Positions 18,963 through 30,038 of a stretch of 64,000 bases of DNA are shown piece after piece. Source of the DNA: Flavobacterium notoginsengisoli (GTDB taxonomy: Bacteria > Bacteroidota > Bacteroidia > Flavobacteriales > Flavobacteriaceae); contig NZ_JACHLB010000001.1 of the NCBI RefSeq assembly GCF_014207905.1, forward strand, positions 756,676 to 820,675, in the 5' to 3' direction. The first letter of the stretch is position 1, and every line of letters starts with the position of its first letter. Below the pieces are notes generated by a model that had not been told where the DNA came from, did no database searches, and saw nothing but the letters and a program-made list of their open reading frames with translations. Both the position numbers and the translations under genes were made by a program.

Positions 18963-19577
18963 ATGAAATATAAAATATCTCTTTTTCTGCTTTTGACAGC
19001 TGTATTGTTTTCTTGCCAAAATCAAGATAAAAAACGCCGCGCAGAAAATGCAAAAGAAGCTAAAAAGAAAGAAGCTATTTTTAATAATATAAATAAAGGC
19101 TGGACGTTTATAGATGAGCCGATTAACGAAATTTCAGAATCGCAAATAAATTCATGGACAGAATGGCGTGAATTTATGAAGGAAATTGGAGATAAACCAA
19201 GAAAAACAATTGGAGCTTTTCAGAAAAAATCGGCAACCATTTCTAAAAAAGCCATCGCTTTAGAAAATACAATTCCAACAGAATTTAACCAGCCAGCTAT
19301 AAAAAGTCGTATTTCTGTTTTAATCACTAAAATCAAAATGTTGGATTTGTTTATTCATTTGAATAAAATTCCAGATGATAAAGTTGTTTTCTTGGTGCAA
19401 GAAATCAATAAAGAGCTGATTTCTTTAGAAAGGCAGATGGATAAAATTGTCGAAAGAGCCAAAATTCCAAAAGAAGAAGGAGAAGAAGATTTCCTTAGAA
19501 TGTTAGATACGACGCGTGCAATTCCGAACACTGTAGCACCGCCTCAAATAGATCAAAAAGTACCAAAACTTGAGTAA
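18963..19577 (+). CDS. Small predicted lipoprotein upstream of mfd
   Basis: A 204-residue protein with a lipoprotein signal peptide (lipobox LFSC, Cys at about residue 18). The mature part is mostly helical and highly charged, with a Lys/Arg-rich segment just after the lipidation site and regular Leu/Ile spacing at about 95-165 suggesting a helical bundle. I do not recognise the family. The stop codon overlaps the TTG start of mfd (TTGAGTAA), so the two are probably translationally coupled. No functional link to repair is evident. Confidence 0.8.
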   Translation: MKYKISLFLLLTAVLFSCQNQDKKRRAENAKEAKKKEAIFNNINKGWTFIDEPINEISESQINSWTEWREFMKEIGDKPRKTIGAFQKKSATISKKAIALENTIPTEFNQPAIKSRISVLITKIKMLDLFIHLNKIPDDKVVFLVQEINKELISLERQMDKIVERAKIPKEEGEEDFLRMLDTTRAIPNTVAPPQIDQKVPKLE

Positions 19578-22500
19578 AAACGCCCTATATACAACTTACG
19601 ATAATCTGCCGAAAGCGCAGCAGATTGCCACAAATTTACTGGAAGGAAATCAGATAAAAATGAACATCAGCGGATTATTGGGATCTGCAGTTTCATTTAT
19701 AATCCGTTCCGTTTTTAAGAAAACTGAATTACCTTTTTTAATTATTTTAGACAATAAAGAGGAAGCCGCTTACTACTTAAACGATTTGGAACAGATGATT
19801 GGAGAACAAGATGTTTTGTTTTATCCAGCATCTTTTCGTCGTCCGTATCAAATTGATGAAACCGACAATGCCAATGTTTTGCTTCGTGCTGAGGTTTTAA
19901 ATAGAATCAATTCGAGAAAGAAACCTGCCGTTATTGTCACGTATCCTGAAGCGCTTTTTGAAAAAGTAGTTACTAGAAGAGAATTAGACAAAAACACTTT
20001 AAAAGTAGCTTTGAATGATAAAATTTCTATTGATTTTATCAATGAAGTTTTGTTCGAATACGAATTTAAAAGAGTCGATTTTATTACCGAACCTGGCGAA
20101 TTTTCAGTTCGTGGAGGGATTGTCGACGTTTTCTCTTTTTCAAATGATCATCCTTACAGAATTGAATTTTTTGGAAATGAAGTTGACAGCATCAGAACTT
20201 TTGATGTTGAAACGCAGTTATCTGTAGAAACGCATAAAAAAATCACGATTATTCCGAATGTTGAAAACAAACTTTTTCAGGAAAATCGAGAGAGCTTCTT
20301 AGATTATATTGCCGAAAAAACGGTTCTTTTTATTCAAAATACAGAAGGACTTTTTAGTCAGTTAGACAAACAGTTTGCAAGGGCAGAAGAAGCTTTTGAG
20401 AAACTTTCAAAAGAAATAAAACATGCAACGCCGGAACAATTATTTTTAAATCAGGCGTCATTTATAAAAAGATCTTTGGACTTTTCAGTTGTAGAATTGG
20501 CCTCAAGACCAGTTTATAAAACAACTAAGAAATTCGAATTTCATATTCAGCCTCAGCCTTCATTCAATAAACAGTTTGATTTATTGTTGAATAATCTGAG
20601 CGAAAATCATTTTAACGGATACATCAATTATTTGTTCTGTTCGAATGACACTCAAGCGAAACGTTTTCATGATATTTTTGAAAGTTTAGACGAAGCCAAT
20701 TCTGAGAATATCCGCAAACAATATAATACTATTGTATTGCCTTTGTATCAAGGATTTATTGACGAAGAAAATCAGATTACGGCTTATACCGATCATCAGA
20801 TTTTTGAGCGTTATCATAAATTCAATATCAAAAACGGCTATTCTAAAAAGCAAAATATTACGCTTAAAGAATTAACGGCACTTTCGGTTGGCGATTACGT
20901 AACACATATAGATCACGGAATTGGAAAGTTTGGCGGTTTACAGAAAATTCAGGTGGAAGGCAAAACGCAGGAAGCCATCAAACTGGTTTATGCTGATAAT
21001 GATATTGTTTACGTAAGTATTCATTCGCTACATAAAATTTCAAAATACAACGGAAAAGACGGAACACCTCCAAAAATCTATAAACTAGGTTCGAATGCTT
21101 GGAAGGTTTTAAAACAGAAAACCAAAGCACGTGTCAAACATATTGCGTTCAATTTGATTCAGTTGTATGCAAAAAGAAGATTGGAAAAAGGTTTCCAGTT
21201 TGCGCCAGACAGTTATCTTCAAAACGAATTGGAAAGTTCGTTTATTTATGAAGATACTCCAGATCAAATGAAATCGACGGCAGAAGTAAAAGCCGATATG
21301 GAGAGCGATAGACCAATGGATCGTTTGGTTTGCGGTGACGTTGGTTTTGGAAAAACGGAAGTAGCTATTCGTGCCGCTTTTAAAGCTGTTGATAATAGCA
21401 AACAAGTTGCTGTTTTGGTGCCGACAACCATTTTGGCGTATCAGCATTATAGAACTTTCTCTGAACGTTTGAAAGATATGCCTGTTTCTATCGGTTACTT
21501 AAACCGATTTAGAACAGCCAAACAAAAAGCTCAGACTTTAAAAGATTTAGCAGAAGGAAAACTGGATATTGTTATTGGAACTCATCAATTAGTAAACAAA
21601 AATGTAGTTTTTAAAGACTTAGGTTTATTGATTGTCGATGAGGAACAAAAGTTTGGCGTAAACGTAAAAGATAAATTAAAGACCATTGCGGCAAATGTTG
21701 ATACTTTGACATTAACGGCAACGCCAATTCCAAGAACGCTTCAGTTTTCATTAATGGCAGCACGAGATTTATCGGTAATTACAACGCCTCCGCCAAATCG
21801 TTATCCAATTGAAACGAATGTGGTTGGTTTTAATGAAGAGATTATTCGTGATGCGATTTCTTATGAAATTCAACGAAACGGACAAGTTTTCTTCATCAAT
21901 AACCGAATCGAAAATATAAAAGAAGTGGCCGGAATGATTCAGCGTTTGGTTCCAAATGCAAGAGTCGGAATTGGTCACGGACAAATGGACGGTGCTAAAC
22001 TCGAAGAATTGATGTTAGGTTTCATGAACGGAGATTTTGATGTTTTGGTAGCAACCACAATCATCGAAAGCGGATTGGACGTTCCAAATGCCAACACGAT
22101 TTTCATCAACAACGCCAATAATTTTGGATTGTCAGATTTACATCAAATGCGTGGTCGAGTAGGGCGAAGCAACAAAAAAGCATTTTGTTATTTTATTTGT
22201 CCGCCGTATTCATCAATGACTGAAGATGCCAGAAAACGTATTCAGGCTTTGGAACAATTCAGCGAATTAGGAAGTGGTTTCAACATTGCAATGAAAGATC
22301 TTGAAATTCGTGGCGCTGGAGATTTATTAGGTGGCGAGCAAAGTGGTTTCATTAATGAAATTGGTTTTGATACGTACCAAAAAATCATGAATGAAGCGAT
22401 TGAAGAATTGAAGGAAAACGAATTCAAAGATTTGTATCCAGAAGAAAATGATATCGATACCAAAGAGTATGTCAAAGATATTCAAATCGACGCCGATTTT

Positions 22501-22935
22501 GAGCTTTTATTTCCAGATGAATATATCAATAACGTTTCAGAGCGTTTGGTTTTATACAACGAATTGGGCGCTATAAAAGACGAAGCTGGTTTACAGGAAT
22601 TCGAAAAGAAATTAATTGACCGTTTCGGACCTTTACCAAAACCTGCAGTTGCTTTATTGAACAGCATCAGAATAAAATGGATTGCTACAAAAGTCGGAAT
22701 CGAGAAATTGGTTTTGAAACAAGGCAAAATGATTGGATATTTCGTTTCAGATCAACAATCAGATTATTATCAATCTTCTAAGTTTAGAAATGTCTTGAAC
22801 TTTATTCAAAAGCATAGTAATCTTTGTAAAATGAAAGAAAAACAAACCGTAAACGGACTTCGTTTGTTATTGACTTTCGAAAATGTGAAGTCGATAAAAC
22901 GTGCGTTGGAATTGATGGAGTTGTTTGAGGAGTAA
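19570..22935 (+). CDS. mfd: Transcription-repair coupling factor Mfd
   Basis: A 1121-residue cytoplasmic superfamily 2 DNA translocase. The order is: UvrB-like N-terminal domains; the RNA-polymerase-interacting CarD-like domain around 435-505 (VGDYVTHIDHGIGKFGG); helicase motif I GDVGFGKT at 589-596; motif II DEEQ at about 690; the translocase lobe with the TRG region (ATTIIESGLDVPNANT, MRGRVGRS); and the C-terminal D7 domain. It removes RNA polymerase stalled at DNA lesions and recruits UvrA. The start is TTG at 19570, overlapping the lipoprotein stop; the next in-frame ATG, at 19660, would cut into conserved sequence. Length is normal for the family. Confidence 0.95.
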   Translation: MSKNALYTTYDNLPKAQQIATNLLEGNQIKMNISGLLGSAVSFIIRSVFKKTELPFLIILDNKEEAAYYLNDLEQMIGEQDVLFYPASFRRPYQIDETDNANVLLRAEVLNRINSRKKPAVIVTYPEALFEKVVTRRELDKNTLKVALNDKISIDFINEVLFEYEFKRVDFITEPGEFSVRGGIVDVFSFSNDHPYRIEFFGNEVDSIRTFDVETQLSVETHKKITIIPNVENKLFQENRESFLDYIAEKTVLFIQNTEGLFSQLDKQFARAEEAFEKLSKEIKHATPEQLFLNQASFIKRSLDFSVVELASRPVYKTTKKFEFHIQPQPSFNKQFDLLLNNLSENHFNGYINYLFCSNDTQAKRFHDIFESLDEANSENIRKQYNTIVLPLYQGFIDEENQITAYTDHQIFERYHKFNIKNGYSKKQNITLKELTALSVGDYVTHIDHGIGKFGGLQKIQVEGKTQEAIKLVYADNDIVYVSIHSLHKISKYNGKDGTPPKIYKLGSNAWKVLKQKTKARVKHIAFNLIQLYAKRRLEKGFQFAPDSYLQNELESSFIYEDTPDQMKSTAEVKADMESDRPMDRLVCGDVGFGKTEVAIRAAFKAVDNSKQVAVLVPTTILAYQHYRTFSERLKDMPVSIGYLNRFRTAKQKAQTLKDLAEGKLDIVIGTHQLVNKNVVFKDLGLLIVDEEQKFGVNVKDKLKTIAANVDTLTLTATPIPRTLQFSLMAARDLSVITTPPPNRYPIETNVVGFNEEIIRDAISYEIQRNGQVFFINNRIENIKEVAGMIQRLVPNARVGIGHGQMDGAKLEELMLGFMNGDFDVLVATTIIESGLDVPNANTIFINNANNFGLSDLHQMRGRVGRSNKKAFCYFICPPYSSMTEDARKRIQALEQFSELGSGFNIAMKDLEIRGAGDLLGGEQSGFINEIGFDTYQKIMNEAIEELKENEFKDLYPEENDIDTKEYVKDIQIDADFELLFPDEYINNVSERLVLYNELGAIKDEAGLQEFEKKLIDRFGPLPKPAVALLNSIRIKWIATKVGIEKLVLKQGKMIGYFVSDQQSDYYQSSKFRNVLNFIQKHSNLCKMKEKQTVNGLRLLLTFENVKSIKRALELMELFEE

Positions 22936-22941
22936 AAAATA

Positions 22942-23004
22942 TTAGCCACGAATTCACGAATTAATTTTGACTATTAAAAAAGAAATTTGTGAATTCGTGG
23001 CTAA
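22942..23004. repeat. Inverted repeat downstream of mfd
   Basis: Arms of 21 bases at 22942-22962 and 22984-23004, one mismatch, core AGCCACGAATTCACGAATT. The right arm is followed by an A run, not a T run. It sits just after the mfd stop, so it could act as a 3' stem-loop on the mRNA. Confidence 0.75.
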
Positions 23005-23090
23005 AAAAATTAGCTTTTATTTATCTATAATTTAAGAAAATTCTTAGAACTAAAAAGTTTTCTTTGATAAAATTTCAAAGTCAACTTTAT

Positions 23091-23645
23091 ATGCAGAATC
23101 AATTCATACTTCTATTTTTATTTTTGGGATTAAGTTCAATATTTGCTCAAGAAAAAACGAAAATTATTCTAAAAGATTCTTTAAAATCTGAAACTATAAA
23201 TCCGCTTCGTCCCGCAAAAGCGGCATTTTATTCGGCGATTTTACCAGGATTGGGACAGATTTACAATAAAAAATACTGGAAAGTTCCTTTAGTTTATGGT
23301 GCAATTGGAACAAGTACGTATTTGTATCTTGATAATCAGAAAAATTATAATGTTTACAGAGATGAATATAAAAACAGGTTGGAAGGAATTAAAAGTGATT
23401 CACAATTTTTAGCCAACTTAAGTGAGAGCCAATTAATTTCCGCTCAAAAAATATATCAGAGAAATAGAGATTTATCGGCTTTATTTATTGCTGGATTTTA
23501 TATTTTAAATATTATTGATGCTAATATTGATGCCGCACTTTCGCAATTTAATGTAGATGAAAAACTGGCTTTTAAACCTGCCGTCATTAAAAACGATATC
23601 ACATTAAAGAATGATTTTGGGTTTGCCGTTAATTATTCTTTTTAG
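23091..23645 (+). CDS. DUF5683 domain-containing protein
   Basis: A 184-residue exported protein with a signal peptide ending at about FAQ. Its hallmark is LPGLGQIYNKKYWKVPLVYG followed by a hydrophobic segment, as in the DUF5683 family common in Bacteroidota. A second hydrophobic stretch (LSALFIAGFYILNIIDANI) precedes the C-terminal beta-rich tail. Biological role unknown. I chose the ATG at 23091 because it gives a standard signal peptide; an in-frame TTG at 23064 would add nine polar residues ahead of it. The gene stands alone and ends at a bidirectional terminator. Confidence 0.8.
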   Translation: MQNQFILLFLFLGLSSIFAQEKTKIILKDSLKSETINPLRPAKAAFYSAILPGLGQIYNKKYWKVPLVYGAIGTSTYLYLDNQKNYNVYRDEYKNRLEGIKSDSQFLANLSESQLISAQKIYQRNRDLSALFIAGFYILNIIDANIDAALSQFNVDEKLAFKPAVIKNDITLKNDFGFAVNYSF

Positions 23646-23663
23646 AAAAACATTACAGTATAA

Positions 23664-23694
23664 AAAAGGCGTATGAAAATCTCATACGCCTTTT
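23664..23694. terminator. Bidirectional terminator, DUF5683 gene / GH97 gene
   Basis: Perfect 13-base stem AAAAGGCGTATGA at 23664-23676 and its complement at 23682-23694. It ends both the plus-strand DUF5683 gene and the minus-strand starch locus. Confidence 0.8.
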
Positions 23695-23719
23695 AAATTA
23701 CAAACTATATTAACCGATT

Positions 23720-25921
<2,202 letters not shown>

Positions 25922-25947
25922 TTAGGTTTTAAAGTTGCTTTGGAATA

Positions 25948-27330
25948 TTAATTTTTCAATACTAAATATTGAAAAGGCTGAAGTGTTATATCTGCACCAA
26001 CTGTTACTGCAGCTCCAGTAAAAGCATCTTTCCAGTTTCCTTTTAAAGTAGAAGGAATTAGATGTTTAACAGTTGAACCACTTAAATTAGAAAGCACAAA
26101 TACTTTTTCTGCATCTTTTACCATTGTAAACGCACTTACCGAATTACTGCTGTAACCTGTAAATTCACCTGTTTTAATGGCGTTGCTTGTGTTTCTAAAA
26201 GCAATAATTTTTTTGTATTCCGCAAGCATTGAAGCATCGGCAGTTGACCAATCAATTGGAGTTTTAGCGAAATAATTTAATCTTTTGTCGTAACCAATTT
26301 CTTGTCCGTTATAAATCATTGGAACAGATTTTAAATAAGCAGCAACAACAAACATTGCAACAGATCCTTTTTTTCCTCCAAAAAGTTCCAAAGGTGTTCC
26401 GTCAGAAAGGTTTACGTCGTGATTGCTTGTGTAACGAACCACTTTGTTTGACGGATCGTAAACATTCGCATATTCTGTTGCATTTGAATCCTGAATTGTA
26501 GTTGCAGATTTATTTTCTTTAAAAAGTTGTTCTATTGTATAAAAGAAATTAAAGCCAAAAGTGAAATCAAATCCAGAAGCAAAGTGGTTGTATTTTGAAC
26601 CTTCGGCAAGCATTAAGATGTTTTGGTTCTTTTTGATTTTTCTTAATTTGGTAATCGCATCTGACCAGAAATTGTTTGGGACAAAATCAGCGTAATCGCA
26701 TCTGAAACCGTCAATATTGGCATTATAAACCCAATAAGACATGGCATCTATCATGGCGTCTTTCATTTCAGTATTATTGAAATTTAATTGCGCAACGTCA
26801 TTATAATTGGTTCCAGGAGGAATAATAATATTTCCGTTTGCATCTTGCTGATACCAATTTTTGTGCTGTGTAATCCAAGCATTATCCCAAGCGGTGTGAT
26901 TGGCAACCCAGTCCAAAATAACAGCCATATTTTTTTTGTGCGCTTCTTCTACTAAAGTCTGAAGATCTTGTAAAGTTCCAAAATCTGGATTTACAGCTTT
27001 ATAATCTTTTACCGCATATGGAGAACCTAATTCGCCAGTTGCTCTTTCTTTTCCAACAGGAAAAACAGGCATTAAATAAATGACATTTACACCCAATTCT
27101 TGAATCTGAGTTAATCTGTCTTGAACTCCTTTTAAAGTTCCCGCCTGACTAAAAGCACGAATGTTTACTTGATAAATTATAGCGTCTTCCTTTTTTGGCA
27201 TTTTATCAAAAGGAGCGCCATATTGTGTATAAGGAGATGGCGGAGTTTTGTTTTCGTCATCAGAAGAACTGCAAGAAACAAAAGCTAATGCAAGTAATAA
27301 TCCGTAAACGATTTTTATATTGAATTTCAT
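25948..27330 (-). CDS. GH13 alpha-amylase family lipoprotein (SusG-like)
   Basis: A 460-residue amylase with a lipoprotein signal peptide (VSCSSSDDE). The acidic residues after the Cys fit the flavobacterial surface-export signal for lipoproteins. The GH13 barrel motifs are intact: VILDWVANH (region I), nucleophile D212 in DGFRCDYAD (II), acid/base E243 in LAEGS (III) and D305 in SNHD (IV). It is shorter than Bacteroides SusG and lacks an inserted CBM58. It should cleave starch or maltodextrin at the cell surface ahead of uptake by SusC/D. It lies 98 bases after the SusE/F-like gene with a stem-loop in the gap. Confidence 0.92.
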   Translation of the reverse strand: MKFNIKIVYGLLLALAFVSCSSSDDENKTPPSPYTQYGAPFDKMPKKEDAIIYQVNIRAFSQAGTLKGVQDRLTQIQELGVNVIYLMPVFPVGKERATGELGSPYAVKDYKAVNPDFGTLQDLQTLVEEAHKKNMAVILDWVANHTAWDNAWITQHKNWYQQDANGNIIIPPGTNYNDVAQLNFNNTEMKDAMIDAMSYWVYNANIDGFRCDYADFVPNNFWSDAITKLRKIKKNQNILMLAEGSKYNHFASGFDFTFGFNFFYTIEQLFKENKSATTIQDSNATEYANVYDPSNKVVRYTSNHDVNLSDGTPLELFGGKKGSVAMFVVAAYLKSVPMIYNGQEIGYDKRLNYFAKTPIDWSTADASMLAEYKKIIAFRNTSNAIKTGEFTGYSSNSVSAFTMVKDAEKVFVLSNLSGSTVKHLIPSTLKGNWKDAFTGAAVTVGADITLQPFQYLVLKN

Positions 27331-27369
27331 GATTTTACTTTTTTATGTTTTAAAAATGGCTGAGAAGTA

Positions 27370-27397
27370 ACCTGCCTTTCGAAGTAAAAAGACAGGT
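27370..27397 (-). promoter_or_regulatory. Intercistronic stem-loop between susE/F and the GH13 gene
   Basis: Arms ACCTGCCTTT at 27370-27379 and AAAGACAGGT at 27388-27397 with one mismatch. It lies in the 98-base gap inside the starch locus and could affect mRNA stability or partial termination, lowering enzyme expression relative to the binding proteins. Confidence 0.4.
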
Positions 27398-27428
27398 AAA
27401 CTCAAACCAAACTAAACTTAATTTTTAT

Positions 27429-28508
27429 CTATTTTTTTGTGATAGTGTAAGTTGCCGTTGGAGGATATCCAGTACTTGCAGGATCGACATCGTTTATTTG
27501 TAATGTGATTTCGTAAGTACCGCCTTCTCCCACATAATGAGAACCTTGATCATCTAGATACACAATTCCGTCTGTAGTGTTTTTAGGTCCGTAATTGATA
27601 GTCCAGCTATTGTTCAATCTGAATTTCACATTTCCAGGAACTAAAACAGCGGTAACTTTCCATGTTTTGGTCTGATGATCGTAACTCATTGGTGTGCTGT
27701 TATCCCAGCTTCCAGAAGTTGCATCACCAACAATTCCCCAAGAATAAGGAGTTGCTGTCCATTTCAAAGTATTTAAATTCACTTTGATTTGATAAGAACC
27801 AGCACCCGGAAGTACAAAATCGGTATCACTCATGTTTTGTAAATCGCTGTTAGTTGCTCCCGCTCCATAAAATTGTGCCCAGTTTCTTTCTGTATTCAAT
27901 TTGAATCCTGGACCTGCGCCAGTAGCAACTGTCATGTAACCTTGGTAAACCCCTTTTTGAATAGCAGTTAAAGCTGCGGCTGTTTCTATAGCCCAATTTT
28001 GGTAGCTTCCAGGCATATAAATTTCGCCAAAAACAACACTTTTTTCGTAAGGCGTAACCGTCAAAGTAATAGGATTTGAAAATACTTTACGATCCATCGC
28101 CGCTTCAACACGAACGACAAGTTTTCCTTCAACATCAATAGGAAGTCCTAAATCGACAGCAATTTTATTTAATTCCTCACCAATTAAAGTTTTGCTCAAA
28201 ACATCTGTTCCGACTTCAATTCGTTTTGCTTTTTGCCAAGCATTTGCACCGCTTGTATCTCCAACTAAATCAAATTGAATCGCATAAGTTACAGGAGCTT
28301 CGATAGGAAAAGTAACTTCAGGCCATGAAACTAACAAAACCTGATCTTCTGCAGTATCTTCTGTTAAGACAATTTTAGTGGATGACACATTAATCTCTGA
28401 AGGAAAATTTACTGCCTCTAATGTTGTTAATTCGGCATCGCTGTCGCAGGAAGAACCCAAGAAAAGCAAACTGCCTAATATGAATAATTTATTGATATAT
28501 TTTTTCAT
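27429..28508 (-). CDS. SusE/SusF-like outer-membrane starch-binding lipoprotein
   Basis: A 359-residue lipoprotein (signal peptide ending GSSCDSDAE). The N-terminal third is a SusE-type fibronectin-like domain (VLLVSWPEVTFPIEAPVTYA). Two starch-binding modules follow, each with the pattern of the SusE/F CBMs: MPGSYQNW ... FKLNTERNWAQFYG and GDATSGSWDNSTPM ... KFRLNNSWTINYG, with exposed Trp and Tyr for stacking on glucan. It binds starch at the cell surface. It sits 13 bases after susD. Bacteroides has separate SusE and SusF; here one protein appears to serve. Confidence 0.88.
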   Translation of the reverse strand: MKKYINKLFILGSLLFLGSSCDSDAELTTLEAVNFPSEINVSSTKIVLTEDTAEDQVLLVSWPEVTFPIEAPVTYAIQFDLVGDTSGANAWQKAKRIEVGTDVLSKTLIGEELNKIAVDLGLPIDVEGKLVVRVEAAMDRKVFSNPITLTVTPYEKSVVFGEIYMPGSYQNWAIETAAALTAIQKGVYQGYMTVATGAGPGFKLNTERNWAQFYGAGATNSDLQNMSDTDFVLPGAGSYQIKVNLNTLKWTATPYSWGIVGDATSGSWDNSTPMSYDHQTKTWKVTAVLVPGNVKFRLNNSWTINYGPKNTTDGIVYLDDQGSHYVGEGGTYEITLQINDVDPASTGYPPTATYTITKK

Positions 28509-28521
28509 GATAGTTTTGTTT

Positions 28522-30030
28522 TTAGTAACCAGGGTTTTGTTTTAATCCACGATTTGCATCTAAAGCTGAGGTCGGAATTGGGAACAATTTTCTGAATGCA
28601 GGAGACGCAGGTCTGAACTCGTTTGCTAACAAAAATTTATCAAAACGAATCATGTCTTGTCTTCTGTGGCCTTCCCAGTTAAGTTCAAATCCTCTTTCGT
28701 TGTAAATCTCATCCAAACTTGGATTGTGGTCTAAAGCACTTAATCCCGCACGTTGTCTGATTTGATCAATGAATGGTTTTGCCGCAGCGGCATTTCCTAA
28801 ACGAGCATTACATTCTGCCATCATTAAAATAACGTCTGCATATCTGAAAATAGGGAAGTCGTTAGAAGCTCCACCGCCAGTTCTTGGTGCTACAGGATAA
28901 AACTTCACATTTCGAACTCCTGCTTGTGGATCTGCACCTGGATTATCTAAAGAAGCCACATCAAGAGTATAATTGAATCCGCCTGGCTGTTCTCCAAATA
29001 AAAACTGTTTTCTACGAACATCATTTGCATCATATTTTAAGAAAAAAGCTTTCGGAACAATTGTACCATTCCATCCGCTGAAACCAAATAAAGCTTGAGC
29101 GTGTGCACCATATAAGCTTCTTACAGCATAAACGTTTCTAGAAACAATATCTAAAGTTGCATAAATAGGCAAAATAGTTTCATCTTCTGGAAGAACATCT
29201 CCGAATAACTCATAATATTTACTTCCTAACGGATTTGCAGCATCTGCAGCACCAGAATGAAGTGTAAATCCGCCCTCGGCAACTTTGTTACAAGCAGCTA
29301 AAGCTTCATTCCATTTTGGAGTTCCAGTATAAACTTGAGCGTTCAAATATACTTTTGCCAATAAAGTATAACCTGCCCATTTATTGAATCTTCCGTAATA
29401 ATTTCCGCCTCTTGTTCCAGATAATAAATCAACGTTTTCAGTCAATTCTTTTACAATAAAATCGTAAACTTCTTTACGACTTGACTGTGGGATTTTATCA
29501 ACAGTAATATTATTATCTGTGAAGAAAGGAACGTCTCCGTAATCATCAATCAATAAATAATAAAAGAAAGCTCTTAAAGTTTTAGCTTCAGCAATTTTAG
29601 AAGCATCTGCATTTGCTTTTTGCAATAAATCTACCGCTAGATTGGCGTTGAAAATAGATTTGTAAAGCCAATTCCAAGTGTTATTAATAATGAAATCTGT
29701 TGGAAGCCATTCGTGTTTATGAAGACGTGCAAAATCCATTTGCCAGTCACCTGTATTTCTATGCGGAATAACCTGTTCATCAGAAGACATACAGTTCATG
29801 TCGTACCAGCCATTATCTGCGCCAGCATAACCAACACCACTTGCTCCATCTCTTGTAAATTCGCCAGGAACTTGAGCATATACGGCAGCAAGCGCAATGT
29901 CAGCTCCTTCTGGCGTTCCGTAAAAATCTTCCGCAGGATATTTGTCGTACACGTTTTCTTCGATATCTGTACAACTAAAAAGTGTCAGGAAACAAATACT
30001 TCCTGTTAATATTATATTTTTGATTTTCAT
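28522..30030 (-). CDS. susD: RagB/SusD family nutrient-uptake outer-membrane lipoprotein
   Basis: A 502-residue lipoprotein (lipobox LFSC). The N-terminal region has the SusD signature (AEDFYGTPEGADIALAAVYA). TPR-like helices follow, and the family end motif is visible as FPIFRYADVILMMAECNARLGN ... IRQRAGL ... NERGFELNWEGHRRQDMIRF, ending in FPIPTSALDAN. It forms the substrate-binding lid over the SusC channel. It starts 8 bases after susC. Within this locus the ligand is predicted to be starch or maltodextrin. Confidence 0.95.
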   Translation of the reverse strand: MKIKNIILTGSICFLTLFSCTDIEENVYDKYPAEDFYGTPEGADIALAAVYAQVPGEFTRDGASGVGYAGADNGWYDMNCMSSDEQVIPHRNTGDWQMDFARLHKHEWLPTDFIINNTWNWLYKSIFNANLAVDLLQKANADASKIAEAKTLRAFFYYLLIDDYGDVPFFTDNNITVDKIPQSSRKEVYDFIVKELTENVDLLSGTRGGNYYGRFNKWAGYTLLAKVYLNAQVYTGTPKWNEALAACNKVAEGGFTLHSGAADAANPLGSKYYELFGDVLPEDETILPIYATLDIVSRNVYAVRSLYGAHAQALFGFSGWNGTIVPKAFFLKYDANDVRRKQFLFGEQPGGFNYTLDVASLDNPGADPQAGVRNVKFYPVAPRTGGGASNDFPIFRYADVILMMAECNARLGNAAAAKPFIDQIRQRAGLSALDHNPSLDEIYNERGFELNWEGHRRQDMIRFDKFLLANEFRPASPAFRKLFPIPTSALDANRGLKQNPGY

Positions 30031-30038
30031 TTCTTTTA

